The position numbers were made by a program, and so were the translations under genes. A stretch of DNA of 64,000 nucleotides from Bdellovibrionales bacterium GWA2_49_15 (lineage in GTDB: Bacteria > Bdellovibrionota > Bacteriovoracia > Bacteriovoracales > Bacteriovoracaceae). The stretch covers positions 49,425 to 113,424 of the forward strand of contig MEPP01000004.1 of the NCBI GenBank assembly GCA_001769855.1. Direction: 5' to 3'. The notes under the pieces are model-generated. The model worked only from the letters and a program-made list of their open reading frames with translations. It ran no database searches and was not told where the DNA came from. Numbering within the stretch: position 1 is the stretch's first letter; the number at the start of each line of letters is the position of its first letter. Of this stretch, positions 25,926 through 34,847 are shown piece after piece.

Positions 25926-26753
25926 ATGAATTTTGATGAACTTTATCGAGAAATAGAGGAGTTCACGAGTAAGACCCATGGTAGCAGCGATTACAACAAG
26001 GATACTCATTTTGTTCGAGGACAACGGGATGGTGAATATGCACCACTTTCTTATTTAAAGAAAAAATCACCTGAGTTCGACAATTTGAATGTGCTTTTGT
26101 CAGTTGGGTTTATTCAGAACGCCTATAACTTTTTTGAACCTCCGGCATTTTGCGATTGGTACGAAAAGCAGTTCGGTCGCAAGCTTTCCCGACCCTACAC
26201 CAATTCTATTATTGTTTTGGAGCTTCCCAATAATCATGTGGTGATCGAAACTCTCGAAACGGTGCACCGCTGTTATGAGAAATTGCGCCAAGAAAATATC
26301 ATCATGAACGGCAAAAATTTACCCACGCAGATGGGTGAGTGGTATGCCAAAGCCATTTTTGGATTGACCCAGGTTAAATCCACCTCGCAAAGGGGTTTTG
26401 ACTTTTTCTTGGGAGATAAACGGGCCGAGATCAAGGTTCATTGGGCCGATCAGTCTTCCCCCAAGGGAGTTAAAATTCGCAAATCCTTGGTCGAGCTGAG
26501 TGATTATTGCGTAATAGTATACTTAACCAAGAATTTCTTGATTCGTGAACTGTGCTTACTTGATTCCGATTTTGTCTTGAGAAAATTTTCCGGCAAAGGG
26601 CACACCATGTTTTTAAAAGACCAAGACGTGGCCCAGTATTTTTTCAGTCATTCCCATAAGCAGAAAGAAAAGGTGGCCAACCCCACCGCTCTTCTTAAAT
26701 ATTCGACCCCGACTTTGGCCATGAAATTGGCTGAGTGGTATCCCAGCGCTTAA
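25926..26753 (+). CDS. Possible PD-(D/E)XK nuclease-fold protein
   Basis: 275 residues, cytoplasmic. The segment 137-173 has the layout of a PD-(D/E)XK nuclease core: Glu138 in GEWYAKAIFGL, Asp159 in RGFDFF, then Glu168-Ile-Lys170 in RAEIKVHW, followed by a beta strand (DYCVIVYL). The N-terminal 130 residues are unrecognised. Restriction-type and housekeeping nucleases share this fold, and no methylase or partner gene is adjacent, so a role is open. It shares its stop bases with the convergent methyltransferase gene. Confidence 0.5.
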   Translation: MNFDELYREIEEFTSKTHGSSDYNKDTHFVRGQRDGEYAPLSYLKKKSPEFDNLNVLLSVGFIQNAYNFFEPPAFCDWYEKQFGRKLSRPYTNSIIVLELPNNHVVIETLETVHRCYEKLRQENIIMNGKNLPTQMGEWYAKAIFGLTQVKSTSQRGFDFFLGDKRAEIKVHWADQSSPKGVKIRKSLVELSDYCVIVYLTKNFLIRELCLLDSDFVLRKFSGKGHTMFLKDQDVAQYFFSHSHKQKEKVANPTALLKYSTPTLAMKLAEWYPSA

Positions 26754-27976
26754 AACAAATTATATCCCAGTACGCGGCATTCAATATCGCCGTTTCTGAC
26801 CGGCTTTTTGCAGGACGTTTTTAGATGAATTCCCTTGTGCATCTTCGGATCGCCGGCCAAGAGGTAGGCACGATAACCCTTATAATTATTTTTTAAATGT
26901 TCCGAGAGGTTAAAAAAGAGTTCTGCCGATTCCTCCGGCGTTCCCATGCGCTCGCCATAGGGAGGGTTGGTGACCACAACTCCGGGAGGTGGGCCGGGAG
27001 GCATCATGGTCAGGGCATTGCCTTCGCTCAACCGCACTGTTCTGTCGAGACCTAAGCGCGCCAGGTTCTTTTTGGCCAAAAGAATAGCATTGGGATCGAG
27101 ATCACTTCCCCATAGAATTCCCGAGGGAATTTTCAAGAGGGATTTCTCGCCCATCGTCACCTGAGTGTTGGCCCAATCTGATAGCTGCGAATTAAGGGCA
27201 CTGTTATTTTGAAACCATAAATGCTCAAGCATGTCATAGGGGCGACGGCCCTTGGTCCAGTCGCGCAGCTTTAAAAAGGAAGGCGGGACTTTGGCCAAGA
27301 TCATGGCACTTTCAATCAGGATGGTACCCGTGCCCACAAAGGGATCGACGAGAATTTCCGCCTGCTCGCCAAAATTGGCCCACATGACCATGGCCGCCGC
27401 AATGTTTTCTCGCAGTGGAGCTTCGTGGCCCGGAGCGCGATAACCGCGATTAGACAGGGGAATGCCAGTCATATCAACATAGAAAGTCAGCATGAACGGG
27501 GCGATTTTGCTGGTATTTCGGGACTCTTCAATACGTAGGAGAAAGCTGATCTGGGAATGTTTTACATCCACCGTCGGACGATTGCCGGTAACGTCCCTGA
27601 AACGATCCACCAGACCGTCTTTAAAAATCTGTGAGGCCAGGAGAGAATTGTTGAGGACGTACTTCGCCTTGAGATCAAAAAGAGTCGTAATTTTAAAAGT
27701 TTGGCGCCAATCCATCCAGGATTCAAACTCAAAATTGCGTGAGAGATCGTAGAGGTCTTGGAGTCGATTTATAGGCCATTGGCCTAGCTGCATATAGCCC
27801 CGACTGGCCAGGCGAGTGCTGAGTAAATAGGGGAGGAAATTCTTGATATCCGTATCGACCTTGATTCCACCATCACTGGCCCGGAGACCTGTTAGGGATT
27901 CACCTAGGAATTTACGGCACTCCTCTTCAAGCAGAGATTCCAGTCCTTTTGGGCATGATAAAAAAAATTGTTTCAT
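26750..27976 (-). CDS. THUMP-domain rRNA methyltransferase (RlmL/YpsC type)
   Basis: 408 residues from ATG 27976 (MKQFFLSCPKGLESLLEEE). The open frame extends upstream, but that part looks non-coding and runs into the ahcY promoter. An N-terminal ferredoxin-like and THUMP RNA-binding part is followed by a Rossmann methyltransferase with DPFVGTGTILIESAM (SAM binding) and VVTNPPYGERMG (NPPY catalytic motif for N2-guanine). It matches the single-function family that modifies the 23S rRNA guanine corresponding to G2445; the fused RlmK half of E. coli RlmKL is absent. Confidence 0.88.
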   Translation of the reverse strand: MKQFFLSCPKGLESLLEEECRKFLGESLTGLRASDGGIKVDTDIKNFLPYLLSTRLASRGYMQLGQWPINRLQDLYDLSRNFEFESWMDWRQTFKITTLFDLKAKYVLNNSLLASQIFKDGLVDRFRDVTGNRPTVDVKHSQISFLLRIEESRNTSKIAPFMLTFYVDMTGIPLSNRGYRAPGHEAPLRENIAAAMVMWANFGEQAEILVDPFVGTGTILIESAMILAKVPPSFLKLRDWTKGRRPYDMLEHLWFQNNSALNSQLSDWANTQVTMGEKSLLKIPSGILWGSDLDPNAILLAKKNLARLGLDRTVRLSEGNALTMMPPGPPPGVVVTNPPYGERMGTPEESAELFFNLSEHLKNNYKGYRAYLLAGDPKMHKGIHLKTSCKKPVRNGDIECRVLGYNLF

Positions 27977-28033
27977 GCTGCGTTGTGTATTATTAAAAAT
28001 TCGCCTTGGCAAGCAAGTAATGAAGGCATCATC

Positions 28034-28062
28034 TTGTGGCCACTGGAGTCGCATGTTATAGT
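28034..28062 (+). promoter_or_regulatory. Likely promoter of ahcY
   Basis: TTGTGG (28034-28039), a 17-base spacer, and TATAGT (28057-28062) with an extended TGT just before the -10. It lies 35 bases before the ahcY start. No SAH-riboswitch pattern is seen in the remaining leader. Confidence 0.5.
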
Positions 28063-28097
28063 GGCCGAAATTTTTAAGAGACACCGGAGGAAGCATC

Positions 28098-29390
28098 ATG
28101 AAGCAAGATTTTAAAGTAAAAGACATCACCTTGGCAGACTGGGGCCGTAAAGAAATCCAGCTGGCCGAGAGTGAAATGCCCGGTCTAATGGCCTTGAGGA
28201 AAAAATTTGGTGCCCAAAAACCCCTTAAGGGCGCCCGCATTGCCGGTTGTCTCCATATGACAATTCAAACCGCCGTGCTGATCGAAACCTTGACGGAATT
28301 AGGCGCTGAAGTGCGCTGGTCATCTTGCAATATTTATTCGACTCAAGATCATGCGGCCGCCGCTATTGCGGCAAAGGGAATTCCCGTGTTTGCCTGGAAA
28401 GGTATGACCGAGGAGGAGTACGACTGGTGTATTGAGCAAACTCTGCGTTGGCCCAACGGTTCAGGGCTCAATATGATTTTGGATGACGGTGGAGACTTGA
28501 CCAATATTGTCCATGATAAGCAACCTGCCTTGTTAAAAGAAATTCGTGGTCTGTCAGAAGAGACAACGACGGGCGTGCACCGTCTCTATGAACGCGTGAA
28601 GCACGGGACTCTCAAGGTTCCGGCCATCAACGTTAACGATTCTGTCACGAAGTCTAAGTTTGATAATCTCTACGGTTGTCGCGAGTCGCTCATTGATGGC
28701 ATCAAGCGTGCGACCGATATCATGATTGCCGGAAAAGTTTGCGTCGTTGCCGGATACGGGGATGTCGGCAAGGGCTGTGCTCAGTCTTTCGTGGGATTGG
28801 GTGGCCGCGTGATCATTACCGAAATCGATCCGATCTGCGCTCTACAGGCGGCGATGGAAGGTTTTGACGTCATGACGATGGATGAGGCTTCGAAAGTTGG
28901 CGACATTTTTGTGACCTCTACAGGTTGCATTGACGTCATCAACCACAAGCATCTTGATAGCATGAAAGACGGCGCGATTGTTTGCAACATCGGACACTTT
29001 AATGCCGAAATCGATGTGGCCCATCTGCATAAAAAATATAGTGAGACCAACATCAAGCCACAGGTTGACATGTACACGTCAAGCTCCGGCAAACGAATTG
29101 TCCTCCTGGCCCAGGGGCGTCTCGTGAATTTGGGTTGTGCCACCGGACATCCTTCTTTTGTGATGTCGAATTCATTTACCAATCAGGTTTTGGCCCAAAT
29201 GGAATTATGGCAAAATGCCTCTAAGTACGAACTCAAGGTATATATGCTGCCAAAACATTTAGACGAGATGGTTGCCAGATTACATATTGAGAAGCTGGGC
29301 ATACGTCTTGAGACTCTGACCACAAGTCAGGCAGAGTATCTGGGTGTCAAAGTAGAAGGGCCTTATAAACCTGATCACTATCGTTACTAA
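28098..29390 (+). CDS. ahcY: S-adenosylhomocysteinase
   Basis: 430 residues; splits S-adenosylhomocysteine to adenosine and homocysteine using bound NAD. NAD site: [15 protein letters not shown]. Other family marks are [29 protein letters not shown], the C-terminal [20 protein letters not shown] and PYKPDHYRY end. The length matches forms without the extra loop of about 40 residues found in many proteobacterial enzymes. CGGAGGAAG precedes ATG 28098. Homocysteine produced here can feed the CBS/cystathionine lyase pair at 50-53 kb. The rpiB-fusion gene follows two bases later. Confidence 0.97.
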   Translation: MKQDFKVKDITLADWGRKEIQLAESEMPGLMALRKKFGAQKPLKGARIAGCLHMTIQTAVLIETLTELGAEVRWSSCNIYSTQDHAAAAIAAKGIPVFAWKGMTEEEYDWCIEQTLRWPNGSGLNMILDDGGDLTNIVHDKQPALLKEIRGLSEETTTGVHRLYERVKHGTLKVPAINVNDSVTKSKFDNLYGCRESLIDGIKRATDIMIAGKVCVVAGYGDVGKGCAQSFVGLGGRVIITEIDPICALQAAMEGFDVMTMDEASKVGDIFVTSTGCIDVINHKHLDSMKDGAIVCNIGHFNAEIDVAHLHKKYSETNIKPQVDMYTSSSGKRIVLLAQGRLVNLGCATGHPSFVMSNSFTNQVLAQMELWQNASKYELKVYMLPKHLDEMVARLHIEKLGIRLETLTTSQAEYLGVKVEGPYKPDHYRY

Positions 29391-29392
29391 AA

Positions 29393-30514
29393 ATGAAGAT
29401 CTTCATTGCCTCTGATCATGCAGCCTTTGCCGCCAAAGAGGAGCTCAAGACCTACTTGGCGGCGATGCCTGGATATGAATATGTTGATGAAGGTTGCTTT
29501 TCGCCAGAACGCGCAAGCTATGCCGACCTCGCGAGCAAGGTGGCGTTGCGCGTTCAAAATGGCGACGGCCTGGGAATCCTACTTTGTGGTTCAGGCATCG
29601 GCGTTTCCATGGTCGCCAATCGTTATCAGAATGTGAGGGCCGCCTTGTGCCGCACATCCGAGGAAGCGAAGTTATCCCGCGAACATAATGATTCCAATAT
29701 TCTCTGTGTCGGGGCGCGCTTGTCTTCCATGGAAAGCATTAAGCAGATGGTCGATGTGTGGCTGACCACGCGTTTCGAGGGAGGGCGTCACAGTGAGCGC
29801 ATCGCCTCTTTCAACCGCTTGGGTGCCGTTGGAAGAACTGATCCAGAGGCCTTGGCGACTGCTGAGTATTGGATTTTGGGTGCTGTTCTTGCTGCCGTAC
29901 TGTTTGGAACAATTCTTGCTCAATACAATCGAACTTATTTTGAAACTATTTATACTCTTGAAGATGGCTGGCTAGAGTACGGAGGAGTGTGGGCGCTCGG
30001 GCTCTTGTTTGCACTTTGTATCAAACGTTTAAAAGATCTTTGGCGCGTCCGTCCCTGGACTTTCAGGGTTGGGCTTATCATCTTAGGTCTGGTTTTCTTA
30101 TTCGGGGCCGGTGAAGAAATATCTTGGGGACAACGAATTTTTGGCAACACCTCACCCGCTTTTTTTGCCAATAATAACACTCAAGGTGAAACCAATTTTC
30201 ACAACTTGGTGCTCGGTGGGATGAAATTAAACAAGCTGATTTTTGGAACGGGTCTGAGTATCGCGGTGGTCTTTTACTTTCTGGTCATGCCTATTATTTA
30301 TCGGCGGCGAGAAGGGTTTCGTAAAGTCGTGGATAACTTTGGTGTTCCCATCGCGAAGAAGTGGCATCTGCTGGCCTATATAATTGTGTTCCTTCTTGCG
30401 TACGCTACGGGCTCACATAAAAAAGGGGAGTTGCTGGAGTTCGCCGGCGTTTGGATCTTCTTTTGTTTGTACTTTTTTCCCGTTAATAAATCGATTTTTG
30501 AAAAAAAACTTTAG
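29393..30514 (+). CDS. RpiB (ribose-5-phosphate isomerase B) fused to a multi-pass membrane domain
   Basis: 373 residues in one frame. Residues 1-146 are a complete RpiB: SDHAAF (His9), catalytic Cys65 in LLCGSGIGVSMVANR, His98 in SREHNDSN, and LCVGARL. Free RpiB ends near here (about 145-150). The frame continues without a good start codon into 155-373, with about six membrane helices and the conserved-looking blocks GAGEEISWGQRIFG and NTQGETNFHNL, which match a bacterial membrane protein family of unknown function. The gene follows ahcY by two bases. Either a true fusion or loss of a stop; both halves look intact. Confidence 0.85.
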   Translation: MKIFIASDHAAFAAKEELKTYLAAMPGYEYVDEGCFSPERASYADLASKVALRVQNGDGLGILLCGSGIGVSMVANRYQNVRAALCRTSEEAKLSREHNDSNILCVGARLSSMESIKQMVDVWLTTRFEGGRHSERIASFNRLGAVGRTDPEALATAEYWILGAVLAAVLFGTILAQYNRTYFETIYTLEDGWLEYGGVWALGLLFALCIKRLKDLWRVRPWTFRVGLIILGLVFLFGAGEEISWGQRIFGNTSPAFFANNNTQGETNFHNLVLGGMKLNKLIFGTGLSIAVVFYFLVMPIIYRRREGFRKVVDNFGVPIAKKWHLLAYIIVFLLAYATGSHKKGELLEFAGVWIFFCLYFFPVNKSIFEKKL

Positions 30515-31236
30515 ATTGAACCGAAGATTTTCATCAGACGTAATCGGATGACCGCCCAAAGGGCTTCGAAGATAATTCCGCCCGCCATCTTTGACTGTCC
30601 ATCGCGCCTTTCATAAAAAATAATTGGGACTTCTTTTATACGCAGGCCTTTTAACCAAATTTTATAATTGAGCTCAAGCTGAAAGATATATCCACTGCTA
30701 ACAATCTGATCAAGGTTTAGGGAGCTGAGGGCCTTACGGGAGAAACATTTAAAACCGCCGGTGGTATCCTGGATCGGAATACCTGTGACAAACCGGGTGT
30801 AAATGGAAGCAAGGTAACTGAGAAGCAATCGGCGAAAAGGCCAGTTGATGATTCTAATGCCATCGATATAGCGACTACCAATCACGAGGTCATGACTCTG
30901 GGCCGCTTCCAGTAAGTTTTTAACCTGGGCGGGGTCGTGGGAAAAGTCACAATCCATTTCAAAGACGTAGTCATATTGTCGCGCCAGGGCCCATTTAAAA
31001 CCTGTGGTATAAGCGGTGCCGAGACCTAATTTCCCCGAGCGTTTGAGCAGATGCAGATTTTTAAATTCTTTTTGACGGGCCTCAACTATTTGTGCTGTTC
31101 CATCAGGCGAGCCGTCGTCAATGATCAAGATGGAGATCGCCGGATAGAGCGTAAAAACGGCTTGAAGCATTTTATCGATATTATCAATTTCGTTATAGGT
31201 CGGAATAATAATGAGACTTTTATCAAAAGGTAGCAC
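30511..31236 (-). CDS. Polyprenol-phosphate mannosyltransferase-like GT2 (DPM1 type)
   Basis: 241 residues. GT-A fold: IIPTYNEIDNIDKML, the DxD-like LIIDDGSPDGT, and DYVFEMDCDFSHDP, followed by GSRYIDG, which is the DPM1 pattern. It makes polyprenyl-phosphate sugar from a nucleotide sugar on the cytoplasmic face. A C-terminal membrane segment is lacking, as in soluble short DPM1 forms. The membrane glycosyltransferases at 21.7 and 34.8 kb use such donors, which is a plausible link. It shares stop bases with the fusion gene and is preceded by the DCC protein gene. Confidence 0.85.
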   Translation of the reverse strand: MLPFDKSLIIIPTYNEIDNIDKMLQAVFTLYPAISILIIDDGSPDGTAQIVEARQKEFKNLHLLKRSGKLGLGTAYTTGFKWALARQYDYVFEMDCDFSHDPAQVKNLLEAAQSHDLVIGSRYIDGIRIINWPFRRLLLSYLASIYTRFVTGIPIQDTTGGFKCFSRKALSSLNLDQIVSSGYIFQLELNYKIWLKGLRIKEVPIIFYERRDGQSKMAGGIIFEALWAVIRLRLMKIFGSI

Positions 31237-31244
31237 TGGAATCC

Positions 31245-31643
31245 TTAAATTGAATGATCTTTTTTACATGATGGACAGCGATTATGCAATTGTTTGCGAT
31301 AATGCTCGGCCATGTCATAAAAATAATTTACAGCTTTTTTTCCCATTTCGCTTTCGGCCAGCCAGCCAAATTCCTCAACCGCAGGCAGATGATGCATGAG
31401 CTTTCGAACCGCTTCAGCCCCTTTAAAAACGTCTCCGTTTACTTCTATGAAATGCACCGACTGCTGGCACTGCTCGTAAGTAACCTGGTTGAAAACCTGA
31501 TAGATCTCCTGATCGTGGATTGAAATTTTGTTAATGGCCTCATGTCCACCGAGACGTTCCATGGCCTGCTTGAATCGCAGGCACAGCGAACACTCATCAT
31601 CATAAAGGAGAATGGGAAGGCGAAAGCGATCGTCTGAAGTCAT
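31245..31643 (-). CDS. DCC-family (DUF393) thiol-disulfide oxidoreductase-like protein
   Basis: 132 residues. The N-terminal LLYDDECSLCLRF carries the family D-x-C-x-x-C signature (Cys18, Cys21), the redox pair of a thioredoxin-like fold. A second CPSCKK pair sits at the C-terminus and could bind metal. The domain length is normal. It lies eight bases ahead of the GT2 gene on the same strand. The partner is unknown. Confidence 0.82.
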   Translation of the reverse strand: MTSDDRFRLPILLYDDECSLCLRFKQAMERLGGHEAINKISIHDQEIYQVFNQVTYEQCQQSVHFIEVNGDVFKGAEAVRKLMHHLPAVEEFGWLAESEMGKKAVNYFYDMAEHYRKQLHNRCPSCKKDHSI

Positions 31644-31670
31644 GTAACCCTCATGGTTCTGGCCCTTAGC

Positions 31671-33365
31671 TCATTCAAAATTTACCCGCTTCCATCCTGA
31701 AAGCCGGTAGCGATTGGAAATAATATCAAAAATTACAGTCTCGGGATGCTTGCTGATTTGCGCGTTGTCACTGGCCCGTTCGGCAAATTTTAAAATATTC
31801 TCGTCGCTTGCACCGGCCTCTTTCTTTTTCAATAATTTGTTGAAATCAAATTCATCTTTTTTGGCGGAAGTTTTTTTGAAATTTCCTCCGCCCCCGGTAA
31901 AGTGAAGAACTCTGGCATTACCATAATCGGAGTTACGCCCCATGAGCCCACTGGTATCAACTTCAAAGGCCTTAAGCTTGTTGGCATACTGGGAAGCATT
32001 TGATGGTGCCTTGATCCCTACGGCGAGCGCCGCCACTGAGCGGGGAATTCCTAAATTGGAAAGCTCATCAACAAATCCCAGCTGGCCGGGATTGAGTCCG
32101 GTCATCTTTGGTACCTTGTCGAGAGACACAGATCGCATATTGGCCTTGACGCGATTAATGGCATTTTGGGCGATGGTCCCGCTTCCCAGATTTCCATTGG
32201 AAAGTTTCCCTCGGGATAATTCGGCCGTGGATTTGCCCAGAACTTCCTCAGCCGACTTCCCGAACTTGAGCCCTCCGATCATATTCATAAATTCCACATC
32301 GAAGCAGCTATTGGTTCGCGTGCATAGGCAGTTAGGGTCGGCCTTGGCTTGCTTGTCGATGCAGGCCATACTTTGTCCGGCCGCAAGCTGTTCAGCTTTG
32401 ATTTGGGGCTGGCAGTACTTCATATAATTTGCCAGGTCCAGCTTGGATGTTTCCTGGGAGCAAAAGCAGTTTGTCTGAGTTATGGGGTTACAATCACCCG
32501 CTTTAGGCATGCTATCAATGACGGCCTGAATTTTTTGGGCGGCGGTCTTCTGATGATTTACCTCGGCGGCGAAGTAGGCACAGGCCACACCCGAGAGCCC
32601 CATCTTCAAATACAACGTCCAATCCGCATAGCCACCAGAGGCAATTTCGACTACGTAGCATCCAGCACCGATTCCCCAGCCGTAGGCCTGAATCTCTGCC
32701 GTTTTGGCCCGTTCATCATGACTGCGTTTGGCCTTATAGAGGTTCTCGGTTTGGGCGTTGCCGATGCTGGTGGGGAGATTGGCCAAGTTTTGCTGCGCCG
32801 AGGTTTGCTGAAACATGGCGAGGGCTTCGGTTCCCATAACAACATATTTACAATAATCTTCCTTTTTCTCTTTTTCCTGTGCTGGTGTTGCCGTTGCCGC
32901 CGGTGCCGGTGCGCCTCCTGAGGTTGCAGGAGTGTTGGCTCCCGCCTCGGATGCTCGACCTGCTTGGGCGGTGGCCGGCTTATTCACCTCATAGGTCCCC
33001 ATCAGACCCGCCCCCACCACGACCGCATAGGCCTTGATAACCATTGGCACCCAGTTGGCCCAAGCGTGGGTTTCTTTGCCCGCACAGGCATCTTTCATGT
33101 CGATCTTGCTTCCTGTGAGCTCATTGCCCTCATTTTGGCCTGAGCCAGTGCCACTGCAACCATACTCTTTGGCCTCCTGCGAGAGCCCTTGATGGACATA
33201 AGTTTCGGACATCACTCTCTCTTCATCCGTGAGGTTGCCGCCGGTGGTATCGTAGACGCTTCCGCTTGGCGCACTACTCCCCTGGTATCTGGTTTGCGCT
33301 AAGGCAAAGCTCTGAGAAAAAATGAGTGCCACAGAAACAATCCACGTGGCCATAAATCTAGTCAT
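31671..33365 (-). CDS. Large secreted protein of unknown function
   Basis: 564 residues with a clear signal peptide (WIVSVALIFSQSFALA, cut before QTRYQG). Then come a hydrophobic stretch (VIKAYAVVVGAGLMGTY), an Ala/Pro/Thr-rich linker (GGAPAPAATATPAQEKEKK), another weak hydrophobic pair near 235-260 and a Cys-rich segment with repeated C-x-C and C-x4-C spacings (TNCFCSQET, PNCLCTRTNSC). The C-terminal 200 residues are polar. No family is recognised; the design suggests an envelope or exported protein of this lineage. A 190-residue open frame on the opposite strand is a shadow. Confidence 0.6.
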   Translation of the reverse strand: MTRFMATWIVSVALIFSQSFALAQTRYQGSSAPSGSVYDTTGGNLTDEERVMSETYVHQGLSQEAKEYGCSGTGSGQNEGNELTGSKIDMKDACAGKETHAWANWVPMVIKAYAVVVGAGLMGTYEVNKPATAQAGRASEAGANTPATSGGAPAPAATATPAQEKEKKEDYCKYVVMGTEALAMFQQTSAQQNLANLPTSIGNAQTENLYKAKRSHDERAKTAEIQAYGWGIGAGCYVVEIASGGYADWTLYLKMGLSGVACAYFAAEVNHQKTAAQKIQAVIDSMPKAGDCNPITQTNCFCSQETSKLDLANYMKYCQPQIKAEQLAAGQSMACIDKQAKADPNCLCTRTNSCFDVEFMNMIGGLKFGKSAEEVLGKSTAELSRGKLSNGNLGSGTIAQNAINRVKANMRSVSLDKVPKMTGLNPGQLGFVDELSNLGIPRSVAALAVGIKAPSNASQYANKLKAFEVDTSGLMGRNSDYGNARVLHFTGGGGNFKKTSAKKDEFDFNKLLKKKEAGASDENILKFAERASDNAQISKHPETVIFDIISNRYRLSGWKRVNFE

Positions 33366-33597
33366 GGGTCCATCCAGTTCGAAAGAAATCCTGATGTTAT
33401 TTTAACATTGAACTATTTTTTTCTGAGGATGAGAGAGAGAAGGCAATAAAATCCATGCCAAAACTCTGGTAAAACAACTATTTATGTCGGAATTAAGGGC
33501 GAATGCATGGTTGAAGGGGTGCAACAGATTTGAGGCAATTGTTCACCAGGTTTGCCCATCCATTGACTGTGGAAGGCCCATCAGTTAAATCTGAGTA

Positions 33598-34137
33598 ATG
33601 TCCAAAGATATTGAACGCCATCATAAAGTATTAGAAAGCGATATTTCGCATTCGATGACTCATTACCTGCTTACGATTCATAAGCTGAAAGAAGGGAAGG
33701 GGTATGCGAGAGTGACGGATATTGCCAAGGAACTGGATTTAACCAAGGGAAGTGTTTCCACTGCGATCGTCAATTTGAAAAAACGCGGACTGGTTATTGA
33801 GGAAGAAGACTCGAAATTTCTTTTATTGACAGAGGAAGGGCATCAGGAAGTTCATCGTATTTTATCCACCCGCACTCTCGTCTATTATTTTTTGAAAGAC
33901 TTTATTGGTGTTTCAAAAGAAATTGCCAACAAAGATGCCTGCATGATGGAACATTTGATGAGCTCCGAGAGCCTGGAAAAGCTGTTCCATTTTATGAAAA
34001 ATCTTGCGTGTACCTGCGAAAATAAAGATAAGGATCATCGCTTGCAAAATTTTGTAACCTCCTTGGACCTCTGCCATTTTGATGGGCCTCAACAATTTAT
34101 TGACCAGCAAAAGGGCGATGCCCACATTCACAAATGA
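33598..34137 (+). CDS. DtxR/MntR-family metal-dependent repressor
   Basis: 179 residues. A winged helix (YLLTIHKLKEGKGYARVTDI, then LDLTKGSVSTAIVNLKKRGL) is followed by the dimerisation/metal domain with DACMMEHLMS, equivalent to the DtxR metal site (Cys102, Glu105, His106). A CTCENKDKDHRL tail adds further possible ligands, and there is no SH3-like third domain. It would sense iron or manganese. The start overlaps nothing upstream, and its stop overlaps the next gene (ATGA), so it is coupled to a secreted protein. No uptake transporter is adjacent, which is unusual. Confidence 0.85.
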   Translation: MSKDIERHHKVLESDISHSMTHYLLTIHKLKEGKGYARVTDIAKELDLTKGSVSTAIVNLKKRGLVIEEEDSKFLLLTEEGHQEVHRILSTRTLVYYFLKDFIGVSKEIANKDACMMEHLMSSESLEKLFHFMKNLACTCENKDKDHRLQNFVTSLDLCHFDGPQQFIDQQKGDAHIHK

Positions 34138-34847
34138 CAAAACTTTTAGTTTTTCTAATCTTGGGTGTGAGCTTGAACTGTCAGGCGCAAGAGAAGAGCA
34201 TATATGGCTTTTGCCTTACCGATGCGGTTTCCTTATCTGAAATCCGCCGCTATCTCCAACCGATTGCTCTTCCCAGTGACCAGCTTGATATGATGGGGTC
34301 TTGTTTAGAGGCCTTGCTCAGTGAGGCCCGCAGCACTTTGTATGAGTCTTATCTGCAAAGGAAATATCGACTCAATCGGACCTACAAAGGGAATCAGGGG
34401 GCTGCGACCACTGAATTGACGGGGACAACGGAAGGCAATTGCCGCTTAGAGCTTCTCAAAAAGCGCCTTCGCGCCAGGAAAACCGATGAGTTTTCGCTTG
34501 GGAAAAAAGGAAAATTACAGCGAACAGAGGAAGATCTTTCGGGAGACACCCGATCGCAATTATTGCTTCGCAAAGGTATTCCAGGTTCTATGCGTTTTGA
34601 TCAGGACGAGGTCTTCCTGACCTGCCAGGGTGGACACAACGGAAATTATATTTTAACCGTGAGCCTCAATACTCCAGATTCAGGAATTTCCACCAGTCTC
34701 AATATTACGCAGGGGCAGTTGATCAACATCGGTTCAGTTGTCAAAGACCTCGCAGGTAAAAACCGCACCCTCTCCATTAATTCTGGGATTGATTATAGCA
34801 AGACTACTGGTCACGATAACTACGATTATTTTCTAACACTTCCCTAG
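34134..34847 (+). CDS. Secreted protein coupled to the DtxR-family gene
   Basis: 237 residues. The signal peptide is LLVFLILGVSLNCQA; the Cys may be a weak lipobox (SLNC). Mature sequence: a Cys pair in the first half (MMGSCLEALLSEA, GNCRLELLKKRL) and a beta-rich C-terminal half (VFLTCQGGHNGNYILTVSLN). No family is recognised. Translational coupling to a metal-dependent repressor hints at a role linked to metal status, though the link is inferred. It shares its TAG stop bases with the convergent Agl23-like gene. Confidence 0.55.
   Translation: MTKLLVFLILGVSLNCQAQEKSIYGFCLTDAVSLSEIRRYLQPIALPSDQLDMMGSCLEALLSEARSTLYESYLQRKYRLNRTYKGNQGAATTELTGTTEGNCRLELLKKRLRARKTDEFSLGKKGKLQRTEEDLSGDTRSQLLLRKGIPGSMRFDQDEVFLTCQGGHNGNYILTVSLNTPDSGISTSLNITQGQLINIGSVVKDLAGKNRTLSINSGIDYSKTTGHDNYDYFLTLP

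Noticed and set aside
27977..28097. Possible SAH riboswitch upstream of ahcY
   Set aside because: The leader after the promoter is about 30 bases and lacks the conserved stems and loops of known SAH aptamers.
32349..32921. 190-residue plus-strand frame inside the secreted-protein gene at 31671-33365
   Set aside because: The opposite strand has a clear signal peptide and Cys pattern; this frame is its shadow.
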